Source: Azolla caroliniana
Lineage: Eukaryota > Polypodiophyta
Assembly: GCA_043228905.1 (NCBI GenBank)
Contig: JBHGNT010000020.1
Span: 7,626,001 to 7,690,000, forward strand
Direction: 5' to 3'
DNA: 64,000 nucleotides
Part shown: in pieces, positions 12,371 through 22,556 of the stretch
Layout: the number at the start of each line of letters is the position of its first letter
How positions within the stretch are numbered: position 1 is the first letter of the stretch
Program-made: the position numbers and the translations under genes
The notes under the pieces: generated by a model
What the model saw: the letters and a program-made list of their open reading frames with translations, nothing else
Told to the model about the DNA's origin: nothing
Database searches by the model: none

Positions 12371-12779
12371 CATTCCATAATCTTCAGAAGTCCAAAGTAT
12401 TTCACCTTAATGAAACCTAGGAATGTTGAGCAATGGAATAAAAACTCTTATTGATGTGGTAGATAATCATTTGAAAGTGGGGAGGGGGAATACTATTATT
12501 TGACCGATTGATGTTGGGCAATCGTATTAGAGAGAACAAGCAAGTAAAATGAGGTATATCCAATAAAAAATCACATCTTATGCAATGGGATACTTTGAAT
12601 CACCCCAAAAATCTTGAACTTGGGCTTTAACTTGATTTAACCATGATTTCATAATGATGGAAAGTTTGGACATGAGAAAACGAGGCAAACATGTTGTCAA
12701 GAGTAGGCAAAAATCTTGAATCATTAGAAGGATTGTTTGCTTGGGAGGATGGAGGCCTAACAAGATTAATGAATAATCA

Positions 12780-13063
12780 AGACCTTTTCAACACAAGACG
12801 CATGATAAGGAAAAGGAAACAGTAGATTTGATTTATGTTCGATAAGCTTTGTGTTTCAAAAGATGAAGGTTATGGGTTCAAATCCTACTCATGTTTTTTA
12901 TATAGAACATGTTTGTTATTATACTAGAACTATTTAGCTTAAAACTCTATTTTTATCTTATTTTTATTTTTATTTTTTACTTTCGATGAATGGGTAAATA
13001 TCCCATTTTTTGTTGTAAACCATTTGTCTCATGGGCCAATTTTGGCCTTAGAAGATGTTAATA

Positions 13064-13096
<33 letters not shown>

Positions 13097-13305
13097 CTCT
13101 CTCTCTCGATAGGGAAAAGGAAACAATAGATTTGATTTATGTTTGATAAGCTTTGTATTTCAAAAGATGACGGTTATGGGTTCAAATCTCTCTCTCTTTC
13201 TCTATCTTCTCTTGACAGGGAAAAGGAAACAATAAATTTGATTTATGCTCGATAAGCTTTGTGTTTCAAAAGATGAAGGTTATGGGTTCAAATCAATCAA
13301 TCAAT

Positions 13306-13320
<15 letters not shown>
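12780..13320 (+). repeat. three tandem SINE-like modules between CT/CTTT microsatellites
   Basis: A module reading GGGAAAAGGAAACAATAGAT, then GATAAGCTTTGTGTTTCAAA, then GGTTATGGGTTCAAATC occurs three times (about 12807-12890, 13110-13187 and 13218-13292). The GGTTCAAATC end resembles a pol III B box. The copies are separated by TTTC, CT and TCAA microsatellites (13068-13108, 13185-13205, 13293-13337). This may be a SINE fragment amplified with its simple-sequence tail. Confidence 0.5.
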
Positions 13321-13340
<20 letters not shown>

Positions 13341-13464
13341 TTATCATAATTAGGTTACCTTGTTGGTAGGTTGTTACACTACAAGCCACTATGTCTTGGG
13401 TTTGAAACCCAAATTTACTCACCTATCTATTATATACTCCATACATATCTCTTAATTCACTAGA

Positions 13465-13546
13465 TGCCATTATGGAACGTAGGGGTTGAACCCATGATCA
13501 TCTGGTCTCCATTGGGCAACATTACCAACTTAGCTACATCCATCTG
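13465..13546 (-). repeat. tRNA-derived SINE-like copy
   Basis: On the minus strand this reads GATGTAGCTAAGTTGGTAAT, then TTGCCCAATGGAGACCAGAT, then ATGGGTTCAACCCCTACG. It has an A-box-like TAGCTAAGTTGG and a B-box-like GGTTCAACCCC about 45 nt apart. The same module occurs inside the LTRs of the gypsy elements at about 54138-54206 and 30036-30104, but here no LTR sequence surrounds it, so it looks like an independent pol III-type repeat. It does not fold as a normal tRNA. Confidence 0.5.
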
Positions 13547-14107
13547 GGCTCTCTCTCTCTCTTTGGTGAAAACACGCAATTATATTAATAAATGTGTGTG
13601 AAAAACACTACGTACAATGGGTGTGACAATGGAGTATGGTCACCCACTAACTACGCTACATGGGTAGTAGAACATGTTGAATTGCCAATAGGCAAGACGA
13701 ACACTCCAATGAGGAAATAATTTCCACTTGCTCCAATAAAGAAAATTTCCACATTAGTACTCCCTTCAACTTTCGTAGATATGCTTTCACTCCATGTCTA
13801 CCATCAAATACAAAAGCATTGCACATGTTCTAATTATGACGCAATCCCCAATATCTTAGAAATAGAAAAACGATCTCCATCTCTTATTTTGGGTCAACCT
13901 GTGTAAATTGTGCAAACACCCATTGTCTAGATGTCAAATAATTCCGTGATAAAACTTACCAAATTTGAGAAATGTAACTTCAAATCTGACAAGCAATCGA
14001 ACATTGTATAAATCGATGAGTAGTATCTTCCATTTGAATAGTGCAAATAAAACAATTACATGTTGCTAGTCCATGACGCTTTAGAGCTAATCCCAAAGGA
14101 AATCCGG
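13547..14107 (-). mobile_element. L1-type LINE 3' fragment with (GA)n tail
   Basis: The segment is ~60% similar by eye to 30830-31240, the 3' part of another LINE. Both begin on the plus strand with a CT microsatellite followed by ACACAATTATATTAAT, so on the minus strand each LINE ends in a GA-rich tail. No long frame remains. The right edge meets the gypsy RT fragment at about 14108. Confidence 0.5.
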
Positions 14108-15309
14108 ATAAGCTGGATGAGAGGTTGGACATGGGAAGAGAACCCGTCTATAAATCATCTATAAAAATTTGCAAAACCAAGAAACGATTGTACCTCTTTC
14201 AGCTGAGTCGGGAGAGACCAATCAATGATTGCCACTACCTTGCGTTCATCCATTGTGATCTTGGTAGGTGAGATCATGTAACCTAGGAAGTAGACAGAGG
14301 TCCGATCGAATTCGCATTTCTCACTTTTGGCGAAGAGCCCATATTCCCGGAGTTTGGTGAGAACTAGCCGGATGTGGTGTGTGTGCTCCTCCCAGTTGGA
14401 AGAAAAAACTAGGATGTCGTCAAGGTAGATGACCACGAAATGATCGAGATACCCTAAAAAAATGTCGTTCATCATGTGCTGCAAGACGGCCAGAGCGTTG
14501 GTAAGCCCGAATGACATCACTTTGTACTCGACATGTCTATAGCGCGTCCGAAAAGTCATTTTCTGCTTGTCCCCAGGCTTGATGCGCACCAAATTGTAGG
14601 CGCCCCGAAGGTCGATTTTGGAGAAGATATGCCTAGATCAGAGTCGATCAAGGAGCGTTGGAATTAAGGGCAGGGGGCAACAATTACGCACCATAACTTT
14701 GTTGAGACCCCGATAATCCACACATAAGCATAAGGAGCCGTCCTTCTTTTTGACAAATAAGATTGGTGCCTCGGCCGGTGATTTGGAGGGTTGAATGAAG
14801 CCTTTTGTGAGATTCTCAGCCACATATGTGCGGAGAGCCTCAAGTTCGGGTTCAGATAACCCATAGATAGGACCGAATGGGGGATGCTCGCTAACTTGGA
14901 GTTTGATTAGGCAATCGTAGGGGCAATGAGCCGGTAACCGATCGGCATTCCGCTTTTCAAAGATGTCGGAAAAGTCGCTATATCAGACGGGTAAATTGTT
15001 GATAGGAACGGTGACGTCCCTCGACACAACGGCCAGTGTAGTGACCAAACCGGACTCGACTGCAACATAATCAAGAGAGTGTCGTGACCTAGTAGGAATT
15101 GGCCTTACTGGAAAAGTGATGGAGTGGTTACACCAATCGACCGTCGGATTGTGTGTCTCCAACCAAGATAGCCCCAAATCAATCAGATGTTGGGCGGTTG
15201 CGATGAGGTAGAATGTGAGTTCCTCTTGATGCGCCCTGACTTGAAGTACCAACGGGATAGTGGCTTCGGTAACCGTCCCTGAAGAGAGAACCCAACTGTC
15301 GATCGCCTC
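14108..15309 (-). pseudogene. Ty3/gypsy chromovirus 1: reverse transcriptase and protease end
   Basis: This is the downstream half of gypsy element 1, which continues at 28452. Read leftward from 15309 it encodes the end of the aspartic protease (LSSGTVTEATIPLVLQV, LIDLGLSWL), the linker, and the reverse transcriptase with [14 protein letters not shown] and the catalytic YLDD box in VVIYLDDILVFS. It ends at LGFANFYR, where it runs into LINE sequence, so RNase H and integrase are gone. A frame break lies near 14600-14640. The related element at 53844-57240 shows the missing parts. Confidence 0.88.
15307..15309. repeat. left target-site duplication CTC
   Basis: CTC lies directly outside the left inverted repeat of the DNA transposon and recurs at 28452-28454. 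Removing the transposon and one CTC makes the gypsy protease frame continuous (QPISVE joined to AIDSWV). Confidence 0.85.
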
Positions 15310-15346
15310 AAACACGTTCGCGTTCACAAGTGGAAGGATCGCGCAT
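15310..15346 (+). repeat. left terminal inverted repeat
   Basis: The left end reads (A)AACACGTTCGCGTTCACAA and continues to GCGCAT at 15346. Compared with the reverse complement of 28416-28451 only three positions differ (G/A, G/C, C/T). There is one extra A at the outer edge. Copy 2 at 32003 keeps the inner 12 bp or so of this repeat and the sequence just inside it. Confidence 0.88.
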
Positions 15347-15678
15347 AAATGGAAGGATAAGGAAAATTTTGGTTGATTTTAGGGCTTTTTCAATGATTTT
15401 ACAAAACACATTGATACCAGTATCATACATGTTCAAACATACTATGAAAAAGGTTAAAAATCCACTATTTCCGTGATTTAGAAGTAACTAAAAAAAGAGG
15501 AATTTCAAAAAGTTACATTCTCAATTTATATCTCAAACTTTACAACCAATGTTATTTTATAAGAAACGATTTTTTATAAATCATAAGAATTCAAAACACA
15601 TGCTTTTATATTACTCGATTTGTTACAAGCAGAATGTATTTACACTTAATAGCCAAAAATACATTCATGATCATTCCT
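15347..15678. other. left subterminal non-coding region of the transposon
   Basis: About 330 bp of AT-rich sequence lies between the inverted repeat and the transposase stop codon. Diverged matches occur in copy 2 (32025-32080, 46834-46846 and 50777-51060). I see no coding frame. It would hold the transposase 3' UTR and possibly binding sites. Confidence 0.7.
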
Positions 15679-18461
15679 TTATGGAGAATCACTACTATAA
15701 CTAATATACAATGAAGATTCCTCCACGTCATCCTCGGATGTACCAATCAGTGCATTATCTTCATCATAAACCAAATGGTTTGACTCTAGATTATATGTAG
15801 CAGATCTCGTTTGCCTTTGACTCGAGCCACCTTGTAAACCTGGTAATTTTTCTTTTATTATATCTATTGTTGACTTCCTTAATCGTCCGACTTTTGTAAT
15901 TGTGAAGTCGTACACGATGATATCCACATCAGAGATATCAAGGGTAGAGGTGTTACGAATGTTTCGCTTCCTCTTCCTACCTCCCCTTCTTGTTGGGCAT
16001 TCAATCATCTCCAATGTATACTTACTTGTAAAAGCATTTGCACTTCTAGTGTTGTACCAATGAACGTTTATAAACTTGATAGTGTTTTCTATTTCATGCA
16101 TTAGCACTTCTAGAATTTTACCAACCCAAAATTGGTGGCCATGTGAATTCTCATCAGCCGGCGTTGCAATCAACATCCCCGCCGTGAGCTCTTGCAAATT
16201 GCCTTGCCAGATCTAGCTTCGACTGCTTTGGTCATCCTTGGTCCCACATAAATGTCTCTTTGTTGTGGATGGACCAAACTGTCATTAATCGCATTTGCTG
16301 GTTGCTCCAGAGTTCTATTTACACGATCGTGTTGCAGCGACCATGTGAATGGCGTTTCCAAATTCCAATTATCACCAAATACACAATTGTTTATAATTCC
16401 TTTCTGAGCACTATAAAGTACATCCCACCATGACGTGTCTTGTTGTGCGGCATATTTCTTGGCGGCCTCAATATGCTTTTTTTTTTTTTAAGGCTTGGAG
16501 CCATAACTGTTTTTGTTCCGATACCAAGTCCCTCTGCAACTGTCCTTTCTTCTCAATTGGCATTTGCTTAGCTCCATGGACAATTGTACTCGGCATACAA
16601 AGTAATAACTGGCAACCACCTTCAGGTTCCCATGTTGTAGAAGATGAATATTGTTTAGCATATAAAAGTGTAGAACCAGTTATTTCCTTTTTCTTTATCA
16701 TAAAAATGTGATTGAAGCTTATATTGTTTAACTGGGCAAGCACTTTAACATTCCCAACACCCCCATCTAATATATATCTCTTAAAGTCATATACCTCCTT
16801 CAAGTGTAACACTTTTGGGTGTGGTGAATATGCATCACAAATGACATCAAATAGTTTAGGTAATGTGAAAGGATCATGCCGAGACAACTGTCTGGAGAAT
16901 GTGCTAAACATCTAATCTATATGATCCTGTGTGTGGCCAACCAAAATAAAATTGACTTTCACTTTCCTAAACAATCTTTGGTTGACCAACATACTTAGAT
17001 AGCCAAACACAGTTGAATTTTTGTTCTCTCTAGCAGTATTGTCCAATTGAATGTATAGAACAAGGGGGGAAAGGTTGGCCCCAAGACATCAAAACTCGGT
17101 GAATGACTGTAGCTATTAGGTTAGGGTCATTGTGAACATTGGGGTATGTAATGAAGACGTGAGGTCCAACAGACCTATTATAAGCTAAGCATCCCACCAA
17201 GTGCATTTGAACAAGGCACTCATCATTGACGTCTTTGAGGAGCCTCCGCATATGCGGCAAGCACGTCTTCTTCTGGTTCATGCCATCTATCATTAAGCAC
17301 ATGTATTGTTCGGGCCTCTTCAAATACTTCTCTCTATGATGCATCACCTTCTTTCGTTCTAACAATTGTGCCTCACGATGCTCTTGTAGTAACTTCTTAC
17401 TCATATCCTTTTCCATTGATGTCTTTGCACCTTTAGCCAAACTTTTAAGATTTGCACAAATGGAGCAATACCCCATGCGTACTTTACGTGGAATGATAAC
17501 ATTTGAAAACTGAGCTCTCCATAACCTTGTGGCTATATGTGACAAACTTATTACGTGAGCCCACCATATCAGATCGATAGACATCATAAACTTCTCGACG
17601 TGTGTAATTATCAGAAAGGTGCATCCTACCTGTAGTGGGCATTACTTCACAATTTAACTGAAAGTAAGTTTTCATCCAACCAATAGCATGTCTTCCAATT
17701 GCACCTTTCATACTTGGAACCTCTTTACAATTGAGCATCTGATCCCTGCTAAGTAGACGTTGTTGTACTCTATGTAGCCGCATGTTACTAACACATAACA
17801 CAATTTTGAATGCAACTCTACATATCTATTGCGCATGGAAGATATAATACTTGAATGATACTTTGATCCCCGTACATTTGTCAGACACTAGTTGCATATG
17901 TGACCCGAGGTAAGTGTCTTGCTCATCACCAATCATCGAAAAATAGTATCGCCTTAATTCTCGCAACTTTGATTTTCCAATCATAGACATACAACCACGA
18001 GCACAACATATTTTTTTGACATCAAATCCAATCTGTTTATCTGATGTCACCAAGTTAAATCTAGCCAGACGAATTCTTCGTGGGATTCTTCTAATATGCA
18101 TAGGGCTTCCAGATTTCTCTTCCTGCATAGAAGTTGGTGTAACCTTGTTATTATCCAATTCTTTGTTGTGACCATCACCCATGATATTCGATGTTTCATT
18201 GGCACTACCTTCATTCTCCGTATCTTTATTAATATCGTATTCTTCAATAGAGAACTCTTCACATGTCCCATTATTCACATTCGTTGTAGGTGAAGATGAG
18301 CTCAGACAATACTCTTTGATAGAATATGGTGAGTCTGTCGACAGACAATATTCTTCAATAGAAAATGGTGAGTCTGTCGACAAACAATATTCTTCGGTAG
18401 AAAACGAAGAGTCTGATAACAAACAACATTCTTCAATCAAGAACGGTGAATCTTCACTCAT
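15679..18461 (-). pseudogene. DUF7869-type DDE transposase (decayed)
   Basis: The transposase would cut and join the element ends. The N-terminus (from the ATG at 18461) has near-repeats of SPFSIEEYCLSTD, then a basic Cys-rich block. Next come GRHAIGWM....Y, CSICANLKS (Cys pair), CLMIDGMNQ (first Asp), HVFITYPNVHNDPN, IQLDNTARENKN (second acidic position, ~17015-17040) and LVGHTQDHID (third, ~16925-16950), in the order I know from DUF7869 proteins, an RNase H-like family. A C-terminal region with VHWYNTRS ends at 15679. Breaks: stops after 17826 and at the codon after GHTQDHID (TAG), frame changes near 17500, 17040 and 16200-16470, and a poly-T run at about 16482. Family naming is from motif memory; the catalytic role is inferred. 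Confidence 0.8.
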
Positions 18462-19343
18462 GGCTTAAGGTCTAGACAGAGCTCTTTAAATTATGTGCTT
18501 AAGCTAAGGCAAAAAACTAATAAGCTCCTCTCAAAACATAAACTCCTCTCAAAACATAAACTCCTCTCAAAACAGAAGCTCCCTCAATATAATGTCTATA
18601 TTATTTAATATTATATTAATACAATACATAAAAAAATATATTTTTAATATAGTAATTGTATTTAACATATTAATAATTACTTAAACTAGTATATATGAAG
18701 TTAAATAAATTATAACATAATTACAATCATTACCAAGTCATATATATGTTGGATTAAAGTTAAAATCATTGGTTAATTAATGGCACCCATATTTAATATA
18801 GAACTTCTCAGTCCACCATTTTAAATATAAGACTTTTCAATCATTGGTTCATTCATGCCCACATCTTTAATACAAAGCAATTAAGAGTCATAAAAATGTT
18901 GATTCTAGTAATCAATCATTGGTTCATTCATGAACCTCTTTCATTGTTTCCTTCATGACCTTCAAAGTCATTATAAGTTATTTTGACTATAAAATATTCA
19001 TCAATATGTTAGTTTGACTTTGTAATCATTAATGCAATCATAAGTTACTCAGGTTAATGTGACAGTGGTTACTAACTAACTAACCTCACGCTTGCCAACC
19101 CTGGTTAAGCTGACTGTGGTTATTTTAACCACTGTGGTCAATCCCTATAAATAGGAAGACCTTGTCATATTTCACTCACACGAAACACAAGAGCACACAA
19201 GAGCACACAAAGCAAACATAGCAAACAGAGCAAACAGAGCAAACAGAGCAAACAGAGCAAACAGAGCACACAGAGCACACAGAGCACACAGAGCACGAAG
19301 CACGATAGTGAGATCTTCGCCTACAAATCGACAAATATCAACC
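18462..19343. promoter_or_regulatory. shared divergent promoter region of the transposon
   Basis: This ~880-bp AT-rich stretch separates the two divergent genes. On the plus side a good TATA box (CTATAAATAGG, 19145-19155) lies ~190 bp before the methyltransferase ATG. Near the transposase side there are three copies of an 18-bp unit (AACTCCTCTCAAAACATA, about 18530-18582). Repeated AATCATTGGTTCATTCATG motifs occur at 18839-18860 and 18918-18936. Confidence 0.65.
19176..19306 (+). repeat. CA-rich tandem repeat leader of the methyltransferase gene
   Basis: About ten copies of a 9-bp unit, GCAAACAGA grading into GCACACAGA, lie between the TATA box (~30 bp upstream of the start of the repeat zone) and the ATG at 19344. 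The strand is strongly A/C-rich and almost free of T, as expected for an unstructured 5' UTR. Confidence 0.65.
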
Positions 19344-19427
19344 ATGTCTTCAAAGAAAATCGAGTGCCAGGACTCCAGGTAAGCCTCTAACACTGTGGAC
19401 ATTTTTGTAAATATGTTTTAGCATCAA

Positions 19428-19698
19428 GAACTCGATACGCCGTATCGAGTTCCTGTATAAAACACAAACAATATACATGAACTCGATACGGCGTATCGAG
19501 TTCTTGTGTGATGTTTAGGTTTTATACAGGAACTCGATACAACGTATCCAATTCCTCTTTAAAGTTTTTGTTTTAAATAGGAATTCGATACGCCGTATCG
19601 AGTTCCTCTATTTTGTTTGCGTTTTAAACAGGAACTCGATACGCCGTATTGAGTTCATGTATAATATTTCTGTTTTATACAGGAACTCGATACGGCGT
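19428..19698. repeat. palindrome array, left half (intron 1)
   Basis: Five full copies and half of a sixth of GGAACTCGATACG-C-CGTATCGAGTTCC (13-bp arms, one central base) are spaced ~51 bp apart, starting near 19428, 19479, 19531, 19581, 19632 and 19683. Linkers are similar too (TGTATAAAACACAAACA or its complement). The array lies in intron 1 of the methyltransferase gene and is split by the gag-only LTR element. Confidence 0.85.
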
Positions 19699-20496
19699 TG
19701 TCGTGCCTTTCGGCTCCGGATCGTTGCGTGAGTCGGGTGGGAACCGCCGAGGTTTTGAACTAGGAGAAAGAAGAATATGAGATGAGGCTAGTAATGAATA
19801 GATTATTAGAAAGAGAGATAGAAATTTCGTGAATCCCACGAGTGTATTGTATTCGATTAATCAATATTTAGATAAGAATATGTATTTAGATTGAAAGAAA
19901 GATATAAGAAACTTGTGAATCCCACAAGTATAGATTATATTATTTTCGTGAATCCCACGATTATATTAATCGGTTGGTGTTTTTGGAAATATATCCAATT
20001 TCCAAATATTTCACACACCTATTACATTGTGCTCCCCATTCTTATGTAGTGATGGGAGAGACTAAGCATAACTACATGCTTTTTTAATCCTTGCTTTTAT
20101 TTGCTAAATATAGTGCTCATGCACACTAGATGTGCATGAGTCACTTTTTAGTTGCTTGCGTTTTTCTATAAAATATTCACGCACTCTAAAAATGCACGAT
20201 TTACCTTTTAATAAAGGTAGGTGCAAATAAAGCACTTATAGTTATTAAATCTATTTGTAGAACACTAAAGATAAGGTAGCATAATGGTAAGGTTGGGGTT
20301 TGTCAACGTGGAGGTGCAAAGTTCGAATCACACCCTGGGTAGTAGTGAGTATTTCCTTTTGTTTACATTTATGTCTCTTTATCCGGCTCTTCCTTGCCGG
20401 TATGCCGTTTTCTTCCGGTTCTCACCGAGCACTCCATTCTCTATCCGGAGGGACAAAAATATAATTTCCACATAGTGTGCAACCTACACTACGACA
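19699..20496 (-). mobile_element. 3' LTR of the gag-only element
   Basis: This is the 798-bp LTR at the downstream end of the minus-strand element. On the minus strand a purine tract (TTGGAGGGGGCGAG, 20497-20510) lies directly outside its start. A tRNA-like module sits inside it on the opposite strand at 20274-20342. Confidence 0.9.
20274..20342 (+). repeat. tRNA-like module inside LTR (antisense)
   Basis: The sequence GTAGCATAATGGTAAGGTTG, then GGAGGTGCAAAGTTCGAATC, has A-box- and B-box-like spacing and ends in a short T-rich stretch. It lies on the strand opposite to the element's transcription and is repeated in the other LTR at about 23135-23200. It is not a foldable intact tRNA. Confidence 0.45.
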
Positions 20497-22539
20497 CTCG
20501 CCCCCTCCAAACCCGCACATCCTCCGGTATGTGCCGAAGTTGCCGATGCTCGTTGTCTCCCCTTCATCCTCCGTTTGTCCCGCTATGTCAACTTTGTCTC
20601 TCCATTTTGAGTAGACCCATTCTTTCCACCCGAACCATTGTCGCCATCCGATCCACCATATTCTTTGTTCTGTCTCGTCATATTCTTGGCCCTTGTCATT
20701 CGTGGTAGTGTCTTTTACTGGCCTCTCTCTTGTCTTCATCAACCTTGACTTTTTTCCGGATCGCTCTCGTCCGATCGACTTTCGGTTTGATCGGCTTTCG
20801 ATCGGATCCGTATTCGGCCGAATCGGAATCGGTTGTTCGGTTTCGATTGAGTCGGTCTCCTTCCAGCCCGGTTTCGATCTATCGGTTTCGGTTTCGGTTG
20901 GCTTTCTTTTCCTCGTTTTCACCAGCCTCGACCGGTCCAACCTTCGGTTGAGTCGGATTAGCTTCTTTCCGGATCGGTCTCGTCCGATCGGCTTTCGGCT
21001 AGGTCGGCTTCCATCCATATTCGCGTTCGGCCAAGTCAGACTCAGTCGATCGGTTTTGACCGAGTTGACCCCTTTTCGGGTCGGCTTTCTTTCGGATCGT
21101 CTTTCGGCCGAATCCTCATTCGCCCGGTTCGGCTTTCGTTTGTGTCGTCTTTCGGCCGAATTCTCTTCCTTTCGGTTCGGCTTTCTTTCGGGTCGACTTT
21201 TGGTCGAATCCTCTTTTACCCGGTTCGGCTTTCTTTCGGATCGGAATCCCGTCCGGATCACCTTCCATCCAAACCGGCTTCCGACTTTACCTTTCTTGCT
21301 GCCACCTCCCGTCTCTCCGGTCTCACGTTGGTTCTCGGACACAACCGCCGAAGTCTCTAGAATTAGTGGGTAGGAATCCTCGGTATTATCATCCTCCATT
21401 GTTTCACCCATAGCCATATTCTCGGCTATCTCTCCGTCGTATGCATCGACTTCGACCTTTGTTTTCTCTCCGCCACCTTCCGTCTCTTCGGTCTCACGTT
21501 GCCTTTCGAACGCAACCGCCGGAGTCTCTGGAATCAGTGGTGGGGTCTCGATATGGCAATCCGCCATTGATTCGTCCATAGCCACCTCCGATTCGATTTC
21601 GTCTTTTGTGGCTACCTCCTTAATCACATCCGCTTCACACTCTTTATCTGCATCAATTATGCAAACCTCTATTATGCTTACCCCTTTTTGACCCGATGTC
21701 TCGAGCACTTGTATCCCGAAATTTCCTTCTACACTTGAATTATCAGCCTTATCCTTCGCCATCGTTCTTTCACAAGACAAGAGGGTAGCTTGTTTTACAC
21801 CCTCTTCCGTCGCACCATCATGTTGTATTTCGGCCTTCATATCGGCTCCATCGTTTGTCTTCAATCGACCATCCTTCATCGGCCATGTCGTTGACAAGAT
21901 TCTCATCTTCCTCTCATCATGTCTCTGGCATACCCTTTCGACTTTAGCCCAATCCTCGGTAAGGCCGTTCGCACCGTCATCATCTTCGAGTTCGATCCCA
22001 ATGTCCATCCTTTCTTTCCGATCGATCGATCTTACGAACATTAAGACTTTATCTCCTCCCACCAATCTTCGTTCCCGCTCCGAGAGTCGAGCAAAACGAT
22101 GCTCGAACTCTAGGAACGCTTGCGTTGCACTTCGGTGAGTCTTCTCCGACGCCACCCATTCGTCGAATTCTCGTCGATCTCGTCCCGTCCATCTCTCATA
22201 GTCATATGCCTCCCGTAAAGCTTCTTCAAAGGACTCCCATGTCGAGTTTTGTTGTTGTATCTTGTGGATTTTCCCTTGAAGCCCGTCGGTCGCCACCCGG
22301 TTAAAGGATGTCACTTGCAGTCCTCCCGAAGCCCGGCACCGGAGCATCTCCGCCTTGTAGTCCTGCAAATATCGCGACACATCCTTACCATTAAATTGCC
22401 CGTTTCGTCGCAGAAGCCGCTCTACTGCCACCTTCATCTCCGACATCGCACGTTGTTCTTGTTGCATCCGCTCAAACATTATCATCATCATGTTCATCGC
22501 CTCTTGTTGATTCTCCATCTCCTTGCCACCCGCCTTCAC
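20422..22539 (-). CDS. gag-like protein of the TR-GAG element (705 aa)
   Basis: This intact frame starts at the ATG at 22539, 18 bp inside the 5' LTR, and ends in the 3' LTR. Residues ~1-60 are a Met/Gln-rich helix (MFERMQQEQRAMSEMK). Residues ~55-240 form a retrotransposon gag-like domain (RYLQDYKAEMLRCR, WESFEEALREAY, ATQAFLEFEHRFARLS, then LEDDDGANGLTEDW). The rest is low-complexity, acidic and then rich in Arg/Lys/Ser/Thr (RSERKPNR-type repeats), perhaps replacing a zinc knuckle in nucleic-acid binding. There is no protease, RT or integrase. The LEDD....NGL..W block recurs in the gag-protease element at 59823-61765, a possible relative of the autonomous partner. Confidence 0.8.
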   Translation of the reverse strand: MKAGGKEMENQQEAMNMMMIMFERMQQEQRAMSEMKVAVERLLRRNGQFNGKDVSRYLQDYKAEMLRCRASGGLQVTSFNRVATDGLQGKIHKIQQQNSTWESFEEALREAYDYERWTGRDRREFDEWVASEKTHRSATQAFLEFEHRFARLSERERRLVGGDKVLMFVRSIDRKERMDIGIELEDDDGANGLTEDWAKVERVCQRHDERKMRILSTTWPMKDGRLKTNDGADMKAEIQHDGATEEGVKQATLLSCERTMAKDKADNSSVEGNFGIQVLETSGQKGVSIIEVCIIDADKECEADVIKEVATKDEIESEVAMDESMADCHIETPPLIPETPAVAFERQRETEETEGGGEKTKVEVDAYDGEIAENMAMGETMEDDNTEDSYPLILETSAVVSENQRETGETGGGSKKGKVGSRFGWKVIRTGFRSERKPNRVKEDSTKSRPERKPNRKEENSAERRHKRKPNRANEDSAERRSERKPTRKGVNSVKTDRLSLTWPNANMDGSRPSRKPIGRDRSGKKLIRLNRRLDRSRLVKTRKRKPTETETDRSKPGWKETDSIETEQPIPIRPNTDPIESRSNRKSIGRERSGKKSRLMKTRERPVKDTTTNDKGQEYDETEQRIWWIGWRQWFGWKEWVYSKWRDKVDIAGQTEDEGETTSIGNFGTYRRMCGFGGGECRSVGCTLCGNYIFVPPDREWSAR

Positions 22540-22540
22540 G

Positions 22541-22556
22541 TCGGGTTCACCAACTG
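22541..22556 (-). other. primer-binding site of the TR-GAG element
   Basis: The minus strand next to the 5' LTR reads TTGGTGAACCCGACGTG. The plus strand therefore ends CACGTCGGGTTCACCA, which matches the 3' end of plant tRNA-Trp as I recall it. This is not the usual tRNA-iMet site used by the copia elements here. Confidence 0.65.

Noticed and set aside
12134-12454. 106-codon plus-strand frame across the foldback
   Set aside because: No family signature; it is explained by the hairpin arms and AT-rich flanks.
20693-21373. 226-codon plus-strand frame with Arg/Phe/Ser repeats
   Set aside because: It is the antisense of the low-complexity half of the TR-GAG protein.
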